Positions 23,650-36,128 of a DNA stretch of 64,000 bases are shown here, one piece after another. The notes under the pieces are model-generated. The model was not told the DNA's origin, did no database searches, and worked only from the letters and a program-made list of their open reading frames with translations. The DNA is from Phoronis australis (Eukaryota; Phoronida; Phoronidae). The DNA lies in contig NMRA01000331.1 in assembly GCA_002633005.1 (NCBI GenBank), forward strand, positions 134,542 through 198,541, in the 5' to 3' direction. The number at the start of each line of letters is the position of its first letter. Position 1 is the stretch's first letter. The position numbers and the translations under genes are program-made.

Positions 23650-24560
23650 ACCATAGCATACACGATGACTTGGCACTTTGATAATCTTAAACTAGTATTT
23701 AACAATTTTAGTAACAGGTGTACACTCTATCTTTTTTGTTCTTGGACCGTGACAACTATGCAACAGGTGTTCAAAATGACGTTTCTTTTTATGAATATTT
23801 TTATTTTGCTGACTTCACTTTTTAGTAACATAACAATCGTAAAAATGTGTTTCAGTGTATTTTGGTTACCGTAACATACACGACATTTATCAGGATCACT
23901 AACTTTTACTTTCTGAAGAAAATAGTGTATTTCTAAACTTTTATGGAAAGTCCTACACCACAACCAATGCGATGAGCTATGTACAGTACATTTCGAAGCA
24001 AATTTCGGATCGATACTTGGAGTAGTCTATCGAATTTTTCGTAAATGTCAAAGCATTCTGAATCTTTTCTGAAGAATGTAATTGTATCAAAAGGCACCAA
24101 AGGTCTAATTAATAACAATACATGAAAATTATAATTTTGGATGAATGTCTGACTAACTTATCCACAGCATGTGTGAGGAATCCATATTCTAGAACATTTG
24201 TCTTTATAGGCTAGAAATCTTTTGAATCATTGAAATTATTTCCCTATTGGATTAATTAGTCATTTCCTTCTTTATGTTACATGCTGTCATTTTTCGAACT
24301 TTGGTTATACTTTGGTTTCTAGAATTAAAAATACTTTTGAACCAAGGTATACTGATGAATTATATTATTTATATTTTGCTATTGGTATAATCATCAGCAA
24401 CTGACAAAGGGCTTTTAATGATATTGCTCTTATGGAATTCGGTTGAAAAACGGCGTAGTTGCGAAAGGTTTTGATGGCAGTAAATTCCATAGCAAGTACA
24501 CGCACCAGAAACAAGCGAATGCAAACAACTGTCACGCATGCGCCGCGCAACCTAGTCAGC
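23650..24560 (-). mobile_element. LINE 3' fragment (inverted relative of 57600..58530)
   Basis: The region is an inverted, diverged copy of 57600..58530. Shared residues include MEFTAIKTF..(Y/S)AVFQPN at the start and DPDKCRVCYGNQNTLKHIF near the end. The latter fits the C..C....ET..H.F zinc-knuckle region after the reverse transcriptase of LINEs. Many stops and shifts; no catalytic motif can be read. Confidence 0.4.
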
Positions 24561-27122
24561 GGCCGCGAAGTCGGAGTTGGTTTTCCAGGGCTAAATTTCT
24601 AACAGTTTGGGATAGAAGGCTGATGTAAGTACTAATATAATTACAAAACCTTAATTGTGCTTAAATTATGTAGAGTAGCTATGAACGTTTTTGTGTTTCA
24701 GAAATGTATCAATCTAGTAATTTTGTTCGGATTAAAAATGTGCCACGGCAACAAACTTACTGGCCCAGCGTTCGTCTGTTTGTAATTCAACGTTCTCAAT
24801 TGAGCAGTCCTTCTGGGAAGTATTAAGTGACCCTTAAAAGGCACGTTGAAAGTTGTGTTTGAGGCTTAGGTATAGTGTGAAATGGTCCTTAAAAGAACCG
24901 TTCAATAAATCACTCATATTGAAGCGTTATTGGTTTACCCTAGATTGCGTCAAGGACTCTTTTTGTTAGGAGACTTTTAATAGAGTGACTTCCGGCTAGT
25001 GGATTATAAGCAGAAAATCTTGTATTAAAGTTCCGTGTTTGAATACAACGTTTATAAGACATTACAAGCATTTTTCTTGTCACACATAGTATACCGTGCA
25101 AACTCAAGAACTGGAGGTCCACTTCATACAAGCGTGTGTCCCGGTGACACATCTGAACATCGATCGCTGTTCTCGGCTGATCTGTCCAGACACTAGTGTC
25201 CCTATCAGTAAAGCTTGGATGAAAACAAAGAAGATGGCAATGTCGATGACAGTTGCAGCACCTTAAACTGATGTTGCCGTTCACCAACGTTGTCACGAAC
25301 CCTGACTTGTTCAATTCTGGAGTCCACAACAAATCCTGAACCGCACAAACAGACAGCATAACGAATCAAATTTCGAAGACATCGCCTTCGTACGATTCTG
25401 TGTTGCTATTACTTGACTAAGGTTCATTACCAATGTTCTAGACGAAAACGTCGTGGCAACTGATGGAAAATTGCATACACTCTCTTCATTAGTTTCAATC
25501 CCAACCCATTTTTAAGAAAGAAGTGGCGTGCATTTTGTTGTCCTATGCTTATAGTGCACATAATTTTTTTAACAATGCATTAACCGTGTTGAATGCATTT
25601 AGATGAACAGGAGTCATAGATTTGAACCTAAAATTAATATAATATTAAACTATAATATTTTGAAAATTAATTTATTCTGTAGCAAAATCAGCAGCACTCC
25701 CTTAGAATCAAGCCTGTCCTAGAAAAGCCGTGCGTCCTTCATGTTGGTTATAGGCTCAATCGCATACTGCGGGAAAATGGTAGTCTATGTGCATTGTAGC
25801 AACATTATGTATCTCATTTTTATTTGGAGCAGTCTCTTGGTACACCAAATTTGCTTACTTATGCCCATAAACAGTGGCCCAAAGATGACGTCGTGCGTTT
25901 CCTTTCTAATTAGATCGAGGTCTCGAGCCAGTTAAGCATAGATCCTGAGATAAAGTCGGGAACTCGAGATCCTGGGCCACCGTACCATTCCGATGTGTCC
26001 GCACCTTGAGCCTGCTGGGCTCTGTTATTGGGAGTTGACATAGGAACCGACGTGCTGCTTACTCGAATGGGCATCGTTTTACGAGGTTGCGTTTAGGGAA
26101 CCAAATCAGTAACCTAAAAAGGCCAAACTTAGTGTTTTTGCGCAAGGAACCCTTTCGCTACATTTGTTGTAGGGTTATTGCATTTTTTAGAGATGGCACA
26201 GGACTTTTCAAAAGCGGTCGAAGAATTTTATTTTGTAATAGAATGTTCATTTGAAAGTTTGGAAGTATTAGGACTTAAGACGAGTTGTATTAAACAATCT
26301 TCGTGCCCCTTCATTGTAACTGTTCAGTGTACGCAAAGAAAGTACAAATGGTTAGTTGGCAGTATTTTCATAGTCTACGGTATACTTGAGTAACATGCTT
26401 CAGGGATTTTGACCGGTGAGCATTCCAATTTAAAATGAAACGTCCCGTGGAACATGTAAACTGCTGTTGAAGTGCGAGATAGGTGTTGAGTAGACCTAGT
26501 GGTTAATTCTGAAGTATTAACGTGAGCTTTGTTTAAGACTTTAACGTTTTACGAGCGTTCAAAATTTTTAAACACGGATTTGAGTTCGGCAAAATCGCCG
26601 ATCCTAAATGACCATGATTAGCAGACGGCGTACTTGCCGAAAGAAAGACCTGCATCATATTCAGTAACGATAGGATTTCGCTAAAAAGCAAGACTTCGCG
26701 AGACTACGTGAGATTTTGCTGTGTATTTTGAATAAGATCACGTGACTTTGACTAGATTTTAGATAGGTCCCAGCGTAGGTCCTAGCGCTACTGAACGCAC
26801 TACTGGTATCATACCAGGCGCCGCTAGTGAGACTAGTGACGTCTCGGCTTTTCGTGCGTACGATCACAGATTTCGTCCATTGAAAATATACGGAGTAGGC
26901 TGTTCTTTTACTATAGTCTATGGTGACGTCAAATCGGCATCGGCATTGATTACAGTCAGCTATTAATTTTTTTGTTAAAGATCTTCGCACTGCTGATTAT
27001 ATGACGCCGAAGTTACGAACTTCAAATTAGAATAAATAACGTTAGCAGCTTTAAATCGTTCTGTTAAAGCAATCGAAGAACACCCAAACCATGCACCAAA
27101 CAAGATGGCGCTCTTTTGAGCT
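24561..27122. other. Spacer, one unexplained 139-codon frame
   Basis: A minus frame at 24940..25359 (139 codons, with a Cys/His cluster RCCNCHRHCHLLC) has no family I recognise and no clear splice or promoter context. A plus frame near 26193 begins MAQDFSKAVEEFYFVIECSF after an acceptor-like TTTTTTAG and may be an exon, but this is weak. Otherwise nothing. Confidence 0.3.
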
Positions 27123-27358
27123 TTAAAGTGTTCCCACCATGACCCTGTGTCTAAAAAATAATTTTATTAATACATCTTAAAGGATTTAATAGCCTTTAGT
27201 ATACCTGCTGCTCAGAAACAAGACAATTTTTTTAAATATTTTTTAAAAAATTTTTGGGGTTTACGTAATGGGTGAAAGACCGTCTCCGCCGTTGTTTTTC
27301 ACCATTGCAATACTGAGGAGTAGTGAGGAAAGTCTGCGGAGAGCCGCCTTTTCCAGAC

Positions 27359-27560
27359 ATGAAAAGATGCGTTTGTAGAGGCTGTAACAGCAAAGTTGAC
27401 TGAGAACGTCTCTGTGTTCAAATTTCCTAAATACGTGAAAGTTGCGCAGAAGTGGCATCGGTTTGTGCGCAGCACGAGTGTGGAATGTCAGTTTGGAACA
27501 TGCGATTCAGTTGAGAGCCACACTTTGTTCGGCACATTTCAAGGAATCGTGTACCAGCAA
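27359..27560 (+). pseudogene. THAP-domain exon relic (K4)
   Basis: It begins MKRCVCRGC from 27359. One extra base near 27394 shifts the frame compared with the copy at 52427..52678, after which TENVSVFKFPKYVKVAQKWH and LCSAHFKES are readable in two frames. The zinc ligands are therefore still encoded but split across frames. Confidence 0.7.
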
Positions 27561-27794
27561 ACACCGCCACCTTGTAAGTGTATTTTCAAATTTTATAAGT
27601 AACGAACAGATTGCGTTCATTCTAGGACGAGTGATGCCAGGCCCCGGCCCAGATCCAGTGCTAAGACACGTACACGTAGGCTTATGCATTGTGTTTACAC
27701 TGTAGGCTCATTCCATCATGGCAATAGTGAATATGAGTGACTCAGGTTTACTGTGGCCTTTGTCAGTGGATGTGTTGTGAAAATTGACCACCCC

Positions 27795-28027
27795 TTGTTC
27801 AGTTGGTTGTGGCTCACATAAGTCTGCAACATTTCTTGTGCAAGTGGGTCGTGTTCATACGGCCTCAAAGCCGAGGAAAGTTCGCTAAGTGGAAAATCGA
27901 ATTCATTGTCTGATTATTCAGGTAGTTGAGTGTGATGCCAGTATAGACTCTCCTCTTTGCCTACATAATAATTGTCCAGTTCTCGCTAAAAATAGTCCTC
28001 GTCTTCTGATCTGCTGTGTTCCGCCAT
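27795..28027 (-). pseudogene. P2X7-like N-terminal exon relic (K4)
   Basis: From ATG at 28027: MAEHSRSEDEDYF, stop, RELDNYYVGKEES, a further stop, then SDNEFDFPLSELSSALRPYE and HDPLAQEM. Two in-frame stops. This is the best readable version of the consensus acidic N-terminus leading into PYEHDPLA. Confidence 0.6.
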
Positions 28028-28220
28028 TGCAATTGATTGTCAAGTGACAAAACATCTTCCGCCCATTACATCACTTGGAAATTATTGATTTTTATTCAAA
28101 ATTAAAAAATTCGGATTATTTGGCATAAAAAGTGCTTATCTAGTTGGGTTTCATGCTAATCATTTCATATTAGATAACTGAAAACTCAAAAACTAAAAAA
28201 TGCATAGTGGGAACTGTTAA

Positions 28221-31200
28221 GTCCAGTCCAATGTATGAAACGTTGCATGGCTACAAGTGTTTGATTGGTTGGAACAATATAAACACTTTCACAAATACTC
28301 CAATAACAAAACATTCTAAGTTAAGCCTTTAATAATGACTAATTTTGAAGATAACTATGTCACATTAACTTGCACAAAATCGATACCGAATTTTACTGGA
28401 GTTGAAGTGCAGTGATACGCTAAACCCAGCATACGCAAGGTCACAAAGGCGCCATTGAATGCGATTGCGCATGACAAGATCGACTCGTCTTAGTGTTATT
28501 GGTTGAGTCTGTAATTTCTCGAACGAACTGCATTAATAGTCAAATTTATCACACTAAAATTTGTAGTTTGCTTTCACATTCAAAGCAAAAACCCTCGGAT
28601 ATTATTAATCTTGAAACCTGAAGGTTTTTGACTCACCGCACATGAAGGCAACTACTTACTAAAGACTTGTCTCAATTCTCTTTGGCAACTTTTTGAACTT
28701 AGGATACTTGCATTTTCTTTGAGTGGGGAGGTTATTTTTTGGTCACGCGACGAGGGTTATGACCATTTACTTCGCGGCCATTATTCCAAGCCCATGTCAA
28801 GACAAGATAATCTGCATATGTCAACCGCTACGTACTTCCTTCAGGGCATTTGTATTGTTACGCTGTAGCGTTACGTTTTCTCCATAACCACTACATTTCT
28901 GCCATTGAAAATTACTGTAAATCTTTGTTTTTTACGGTGAGCGAGCTGATGACGACCGGACGAGGAGGGGTGTATTCGCCAGCCACCGTCGCTGCCTCTA
29001 GTAGGTACTATTTTTTACGTTTTTGGAAACAATTGCTCAAAGTAGAAAAGGTTGACATGCATAGATAATCCCAATGCAAAACCTCTAAGTTAAAACTTCT
29101 TTTATTATGAGCTTAAAACTCTTTTATTCATTAGAGCAATAAAAGCTGGCTATCAGTTTTATAAATGCCGGTTAAAAATTCCGAAACTTACAAAATAGTT
29201 CGGTTTTCATTGTATACCGTAATGCGACAGTAATCTGAGCCCTCGGGCTGGTGAAAAGTTTTACGCATCCAAAACAAACAAGACCCTCTTTTCGTTCGTT
29301 TTGTTGACCATCGTTAAACAAACAGCACGCATTTATACAACGACTATTTTATACAACTGATGTGTCTTAAAGTTGCTTAATCCCTGTTTTTACCATTTCT
29401 GAATAGTTTTGACTTGACACTGTATGCGGTTTTGCGAATTTTCGTATTGAACTCTTTCAACAAACACATTAAGATCATGATTCCATACAAATAATTTGGG
29501 TCCCAGAAACTTTGATTAATCCCCACGTCAAAACCTCAGTCTTAATTCCTGTTTAGTAAAGTAAATGCGAAAATATTACTCCAACTTCTGTTGTAATGAT
29601 CAGTATTGCCATTCTTGGCTCTTCGACTATGACGAATGTCTGTCGACAGCATTGTGTGTATGTGAGGGCACACAAAACGTGTTTCTGAGCGTCTGTCTGT
29701 AAGCGTACATCGACAAGGCAACTGACTGACTCCACACCTGTGAGTTTCTAACCACGCGTTCACCAGTAATTTAGCGATTGTGGAAAACTAGACAGTCACA
29801 GTTACACCCCAGTCACGTTTGCGCACTCATCGAAAGCGACTGGAAGAGTACTCTAGGAGGTGCTTGTAATCCCGTGACTCATATTCAGACTTGTGTGTAT
29901 TTGCCACAGTAACCAGGGAGTTTAGAAGTTATAGAAGAGTTCACTCCGCCATCTTGTCATTCGCCGCAATGGTTATCGGTAAAAAACTAGCGCCCCAAGA
30001 GGCGAATAAGCAACACTAATTTAGCGGCGCAGTCCGAACCTTGTGAACACTTATAAATTCATACTTTAATGACGTTCGACGTGCAATAAAATTACTGTGT
30101 GATTGAAAATGGTTAGAAAACGTGAACTAACATCCACATATAATGAAAATGTGTGTTTCACTCAATATTAAAATGTATTTATTTTTATTCTATTGAAGCT
30201 CCTTTCAAAAGCCGCCATGGTTTTGTTTCGTGTTTGAGTTCTTAACACGGCAATTATCGTTCCTTATAACAGTTCATACCTCCATGGACTACATAATTTG
30301 AATGATTGCTCCTGGGGGTTCAGAGGGGAATTGCCCCCAGGTGACAGCAAAGGGGGTACCAGGTAAAAACCAGGTGGACGCCAAATGGGTGTTGACCCCT
30401 TCCCAGAGAGGTTACATGGAAGGAGTGCTCAACAGGTAAAAAACGAATGGGTATGGGTTAAGCCCCTCCCATCGTCGTCCCCTGACCATTGACAACATGT
30501 TGCTCCCAGCTCACTGCTGGTTTCCTCTCCACCCAACAATTTTGCGTGTGTTCCCTATTCAATGCACCAGGATACTAGCAATACGAACAATGAATTGGTG
30601 CAGTGGGTGTTACACAAGTAAGAAGAAAGCAAGGCAATTCATTATTACCACAAAATTGTAATCCATTCTGATGCACTCTCACATATAATTTTATAACATT
30701 CCATTATTTCTTAGACAAAGCAGTACAGGGTGAACTCGATCCCACTCTCCCACTATAATCACCAACAGTTACAAATCAGTTGCTAATCCATAGAATAGCT
30801 CACAACTTACAAAATGAAGTAACATTGAGTATATCATCACTCATAACTAGTCCAAGTTCAAAATGTCATGATAAAAAATTAAGAGATACTGAACAGCATC
30901 AAAATATTCACTACCCATACAACTTCACGCAAAACTGAATTAAAAAGACTTGGATGATAAGACCAAATTTTAATTTTATATACTCACTGTTCCTATTATC
31001 GGTAACAGTAAATATTTCAGGTAAGTTAAATCCTGACCACGAGATCATATCTGTTGCCTAGCCACAACTGGGGCTTAAATTAATCACAATCTCGAAAAAC
31101 GTACAAAATAGGCAACACATACACCAATACAACAAGAAAATCTGACCAACCTTGTCACTCTCTATTAATTGACTAGTAAACAACAGCTCTTTTCGCCAAA

Positions 31201-31281
31201 GAAATGCGTTATAAATAAAGCTGAAAACTAATTTATCCACAGAGTTGTTTTTCATCGAGAAGCAAAATGATACGGATAGCT
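28221..31281. other. Spacer, no gene recognised
   Basis: Contains GCCGCCAT-type motifs (near 29946 and 30211) that recur further right, and a G/C-homopolymer patch at 30305..30480 like those at the ends of the CAGTGGCGGAT elements. A short frame before 29003 (VSELMTTGRGGVYSPATVAA) could be an exon but is not supported. Confidence 0.3.
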
Positions 31282-31315
31282 TAGGTTTACCCAATTTCAG
31301 CCCTCCATTCATAAC

Positions 31316-31394
31316 CTGGAAGATCCACAAGTTTCACTTTGGCTCTCTCCAAATCACAGGCTAACCATTCATAAAATGTGTCAATCTGGTCAAC
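31316..31394 (-). CDS. Possible small host exon, unknown gene
   Basis: On the minus strand TTTTTACTAAG is followed by an open 79-bp segment reading VDQIDTFYEWLACDLERAKV then KLVDLP, ending CTTCCAG|GTTATG. Acceptor, frame and donor are consistent (phase 0 in, phase 1 out). If not spliced, the frame stops eleven codons later. A further coding-like minus segment at 31522..31680 (SLRVDHVHECYEEQAGMECS, then NNIRFPKPPKIEDVKK) could be the preceding exon, but its donor is poor. I recognise no family. It may be chance or a pseudogene. Confidence 0.25.
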
Positions 31395-31794
31395 CTTAGT
31401 AAAAATATGAAAACCAGATTTTGACTAATTGTCCTTTCTACACGTGATGTCCCAGTATTTGCTTTCTAAGACGATAATCAGACATGCAAATAAGATTATT
31501 CCAGAGCCGTAATATACATAATTTCAGAAGAACTTTTTGACATCTTCAATTTTTGGCGGTTTCGGGAATCGAATATTGTTGGCACTGCATTCCATACCAG
31601 CTTGTTCTTCATAACATTCATGAACATGGTCTACTCGAAGTGACGAGAGGAGTGAGGACACTCCCATTCCCCTTAAGACTTGCATCATACGCTGTTGTTA
31701 TTTGTTTTGTTTTGCGGAAACGGATTTTTCGCGAGCCCAAACAGTTTTTTGCTGCCCTCGAAAAGGGCTTTTTCACACACTCTCCCAAAACCCT

Positions 31795-31905
31795 TACTAG
31801 AGTGGTACGGATGCCGGACGGACGCTGCCAGGACGGACGGACAGAGATGACGACATAATGCGTGCACATATAAATATGTGGGCGCATAAAAATGACAAAA
31901 TGTGC
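31795..31905 (+). repeat. GGACGG-rich interspersed repeat (copy)
   Basis: A GGACGGACGGAC stretch is followed by ACATATAAATATGTGGGCGC and ATAAAAA. The same tail occurs at 41320..41412. ACATATAAATATGT is a near-palindrome. It is probably the end of a non-autonomous element. Confidence 0.7.
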
Positions 31906-32340
31906 CTTTCAAGTGAGAGTTTCAAAATTTGAAAAGTTTGTAAATATAGTTTCGTGTGGACTTTTTGTCCGTCTGATAAATTTCCCTACTGATGATTGTG
32001 AGTTTTCTTGGTACTATTGATCATTTTCATTGTCATTTTGCCTCATGGTGGATGTTCTTGAGTGTTGTCCTGCGCAAAACTGAAATAATCATAAAAGAAA
32101 ATGAACGACACTAATATAAAGTTCATGATCGAAGCGTTTAGTCTCGTGACGCAATATTCACGATATTTTCTTACTAATTAGGCTCAGTTCAACCTCTCTT
32201 CGCACCTACGTATTGATGTTCACGAAACGGGACTGTCATGCTTTTGTTTCGCGGAAGTAATGAAATTTCAATATGCAAACAATTTGTTAGATATCAGTAG
32301 ATAGCAATTTGCTATGAAGAGCTCAATTAATTTTGTCAAA

Positions 32341-32821
32341 GAAGTATTGAGTATGTCGCCGATACTATTTGAAGTGTTGAGTTTGTCGCCGCTACTATGT
32401 GAAGTAGTGAGTACGTCTCCGTTACTATGTGAAGTATTGAGTTCGTCGTCGCTACTATGTGAAGTATTGAGTACGTCTCCGTTACTATGTGCAGTATTGA
32501 GTTCGTCGCCGCTACTATGTGAAGTATTGAGTACGTCTCCGTTACTATGTGAAGTATTGAGTTCATCGTCGCTACTATGTGAAGTATTGAAGTACGTCTC
32601 CGTTACTATGTGAAGTATTGAGTTCGTCGCCGCTACTATGTGAAGTACTGAGTACGTCTCCGTTACTATGTGAAGTATTGAGTTCGTCTTCGCTACTATG
32701 TGACGTATTGAGTACGTCTCCGTTACTATGTGAAGTATTGAGTTCGTCGCCGCTACTATGTGAAGTATTGAGTTCGTCGCCGCTGCTATGTGAAGTATTG
32801 AGTTCGTCGCCGCCACTATGT
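32341..32821. repeat. 30-bp minisatellite, 16 units
   Basis: Sixteen tandem units of 30 bp (one of 31 bp at about 32581..32611). Units alternate between a GAGTACGTCTCCGTTACTAT type and a GAGTTCGTCGCCGCTACTAT type, giving a 60-bp higher-order period, except for three like units at the right end. Because 30 is divisible by 3, several frames stay open and encode 10-residue repeats on both strands; the 31-bp unit breaks them. No start, splice or promoter context supports a protein. Confidence 0.95.
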
Positions 32822-35800
32822 ACACACATGGCACAACGAACGCTAAAGCAACTTTACTAATAAAAAATGCGTTGACATTTGATTAAACTTCTGCTGTAGT
32901 GCTGTAGGTCTTAGTTTGCAAAGTTTCAGCGAAATCCACCCAGTCGTTTTTGAAAACTCGTGTTCCTAAGTTCAAATTAAGTCGATTTGCCGAAACCGAG
33001 AAACAGACGATTATGTGGCGAGACGTGAAAATCTCAAGGTTTATTATTCGGTGAAAAAAAATTGGTCAATATAACCAATACACCCCGTAGCCACCTTCAT
33101 TATTTCAACATTCACGCGCAATGTCATCTGAATAGGCCTTTTGCGAGTTTATAACAATAACGCGAGATTATGTGAGACTTAACTGTGACGTAACGGGAAG
33201 TGGGGCAAAAGCTTGTCGTTTGGTCATTTGCTCAATACGGTAGCAGAGTGTATTCTGTTATTGTGTTCGAGTTTTTAGCCGTTTAGTTCGAAAAATGTCC
33301 AAGAGCATTGCTGTTATGGCAAATGAACTTCAGATTCGCACTACAATACGTTCTATCGCGTTCTGTACTAATTTCGTCCCGTGTATTTTAAACGGGCGGT
33401 AGGCGAAATCCGCTCACTGATAAAGTTTTCACCTCGTCGAAAATACATTATACACCTAAAATTAGCACCTAAAAGTCCCTTACTTTCTTCAGTGACTCTT
33501 TCTGCTTCTAAACATATCTTCGATGAAGCATATATACGGGAATTCAGGTGACTTAGGCGAAGAATTCCAACTCCACTTTGTGGTTACTGTCAGTAACTTT
33601 GTCCGCGCGCCCGATTACCACAATCAAGTATTTCAGCTGAGTCAGGTGAGTATGAGGCAAAGGCTAGCGCGAGACTGAGCGAAGCGCGAGATCTGGCGCG
33701 TGACACTTGCAAAATAGCATGAGAAAATATCAAGTGAAATTTGTAAGGGTTATGTCCCTTGGACTTTTTGTTCGTCAACAGGCGTGATTTCACGTAACTT
33801 CCTCAAAATGGCGGCTCTTTAGTGAGAGAATTTCGAGAGAACCGCGAGGTTTTCATGAATATGCTCAAGTTATTTGTAGACTAAATTGTGTCCAGAGTCA
33901 GGGTATGTGTTAATTATAACTTCACGTGCACATATGCATGTTTCATTTGATTTTATTTGCTGTATTTTGAAGTGAATATCTTTTTATGGGGATACACTAT
34001 CGCCTCTGTATGCCTGCGCCATTCAGGCTTAGAGCGGGTTAAGTTCCAATTTCAGTCCGTTCACAGCTTCGCACAACATAACAAGGTCACATTTTCTTTG
34101 TCTATTCACAGTTATTCCACGACCCATCTACCATACCTTAAGTTGTTTTAACGTTTTAAGCGTAAAATTCACCATAAGAACTCCAGTAAGTTTTAGCGTG
34201 TGTAGCAAAGACTCGGGGCATAACAAGAGCAATATGGCGGGTTTTGCCCCCTTTCCGGTGACGTCACAGTCACTAGCGAGAAACTCGCAAGTGAGCTATT
34301 TGCAGTGCATAATTAACTTAATTATCACAATAATGTTTTAATTTAAACCAAGTCTATCTGGTCACGAGCGGAGCCAGCATATTACGTGGGTCAAGCTGGT
34401 GCATTGCGGCCCTCTTTAAAGTACTTCTCTCACGCGTTGTTAACCCTTATTACATGGTTAGAGGATGTTATAAGGATCCAAGGAGTACTTACCCCATAAC
34501 TAATACACAATCCGTACTCGAAAAAGTTTAAATGAACGCGCCACTCACGATTCGCACCCGAAGAACGACCGCCATTTTGAACTTGCCGCGAACCCGGAAG
34601 TACAATTCATTCAGGAACCCAGGCTGAGAAAACGCCGTCAGTGCGACTGTAGCAGTGCCTGTACTGTTACCAGCCAGCAAACGGGGATAAAATAATCGAC
34701 AGCGCGCCTTAATTTTTATAAAATCAAACTACGGACAATTTTATCGAATTTGCTGAAGAAATGTGGCGAATAAATTTTGACAGAAATTATTTTGTCAGAC
34801 TCGGGACCGCAGCCTATCGGACCCAGTGCGGATCGAGACCAGACACTGGCGAATGGTAAATGCATGCGGTTGCAAGCTGTTTTGTAGAAGTAAAGTGGTC
34901 AAATCATAAATGCTGCATATATTCAAGGGTAGTTTCAGACACTTGCATGAAATTACGGGCACAAAAAACACGAAAATTGAACAAAGTTTCTTTTTTGTAG
35001 CAACATTTGTCAAAATGTATCAACGATAAATCTTGACAAATTACAAAGTAGCCGATTGAACATGCCTTTCAGTTCAGCAAAAGTCGCCATGTTGTCGGTG
35101 CCGCCAGAAATGAGACGAAGTCCAACGGGAATTGTGAGCACACTTATCACTTAATGAGTAACAACTGCGAGGCTGAAATTTGGTGAACACTGTTAAATCG
35201 TTCAGAATAGTAAGTAAAGATATGTTTAATTAAATTTCACCGTAATTTGTTGGCGAAAACAATTTACACAAAGTTTTAAACTCGTAACTTATCCCATTGT
35301 CCTCCAATATGGCCGACGCGATCCAAACAAAGTGACCCCGAAATTTCGCCACAAAACTTGCAATAACTTTACACTGCTTGCCCCGATTTTGATACTTTTT
35401 CGATTTTTACTGAGTACAATGTACTACCTTTCCGATGATAGCAAAGTACTTTTTCAAAACGAGAAAAAAAAATAAAACCGAAAAAAATTGGTTCGAACCA
35501 TATTGGTTCCTAGGTTCGACCGGCCTACGTAAGGAACTAAACACCAATGCTATTTTAAAATACTAAGTACGCGTAACATTCCAAAAAAATCAACGACCAC
35601 TAACTACAAACTATAAATACACTACATATGCAAACGAATCACGAGATATTACTGATGAAACGAAATAATGAAGACTTTTCGAGCAAGCGATAGCTCAATC
35701 AGTTACAAGGAAAAAATGGCGGCGTTCAGGACTAATTCCTGAACTGATGAGCCGGAAATGTGGGTACGGAAATAACCGATGACAGCCGCTAATTATACGC

Positions 35801-36128
35801 TCACAGAGAAGGGTCAAATAGTGTTAAAAAATCGCTTTTGGCAAGAAAGGCGAAAAGAATATAAAGAAAGGGTGTCGAAAATAAGATTTTCTGTAGTAAG
35901 TATTTTCGGATACTGGAACCACATGGGCAGTTTGAGAGAAGGACTTTAAAGTAGGTTAACAGTTCAATGCGCTGGGAGACTGATATGAAAACCAAGTACC
36001 TAATGGATACAGAAATTGGGTTGGTGGCTAAAGCACGTCTTGAGCATCGGATCGAAACAGCGAAATGTCAAATTACCCGAATTAAGAAATTTGGGTGAGG
36101 ATTTGTCTCTTTTTACAACTTGCTGGTC
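32822..36128. other. Spacer with clustered ATGGCGG motifs, no gene recognised
   Basis: No coding segment is recognised. Motifs of the type (A/C)AA.ATGGC(G/C)G occur near 33806, 34231, 34569 (reverse), 35083 (reverse), 35304 and 35712, resembling YY1 sites that often mark transcription starts. Function is not established. Confidence 0.3.

Larger units (their letters stand above)
27127..28216. mobile_element. TTAA-type THAP/P2X7-like element, complete ends (K4)
   Basis: TTAA at 27123..27126 and 28217..28220. The left end is AGTGTTCCCACCATGACCCT and the right end is the complement of CAGTTCCCACTATG. Length 1090 bp. THAP exon relic on +, P2X7-like exon relic on -, convergent. Confidence 0.85.

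Noticed and set aside
24940-25359. 139-codon minus frame as a gene
   Set aside because: No recognised family, no promoter or splice context; mentioned only within the spacer entry.
32341-32821. CRISPR-like array
   Set aside because: Units are contiguous with no unique spacers; the sequence is eukaryotic.
32268-32834. 188-codon minus frame and partners with 10-residue repeats
   Set aside because: Produced by a 30-bp minisatellite; several frames on both strands are open equally, and a 31-bp unit shifts them. No promoter, splice or homology.
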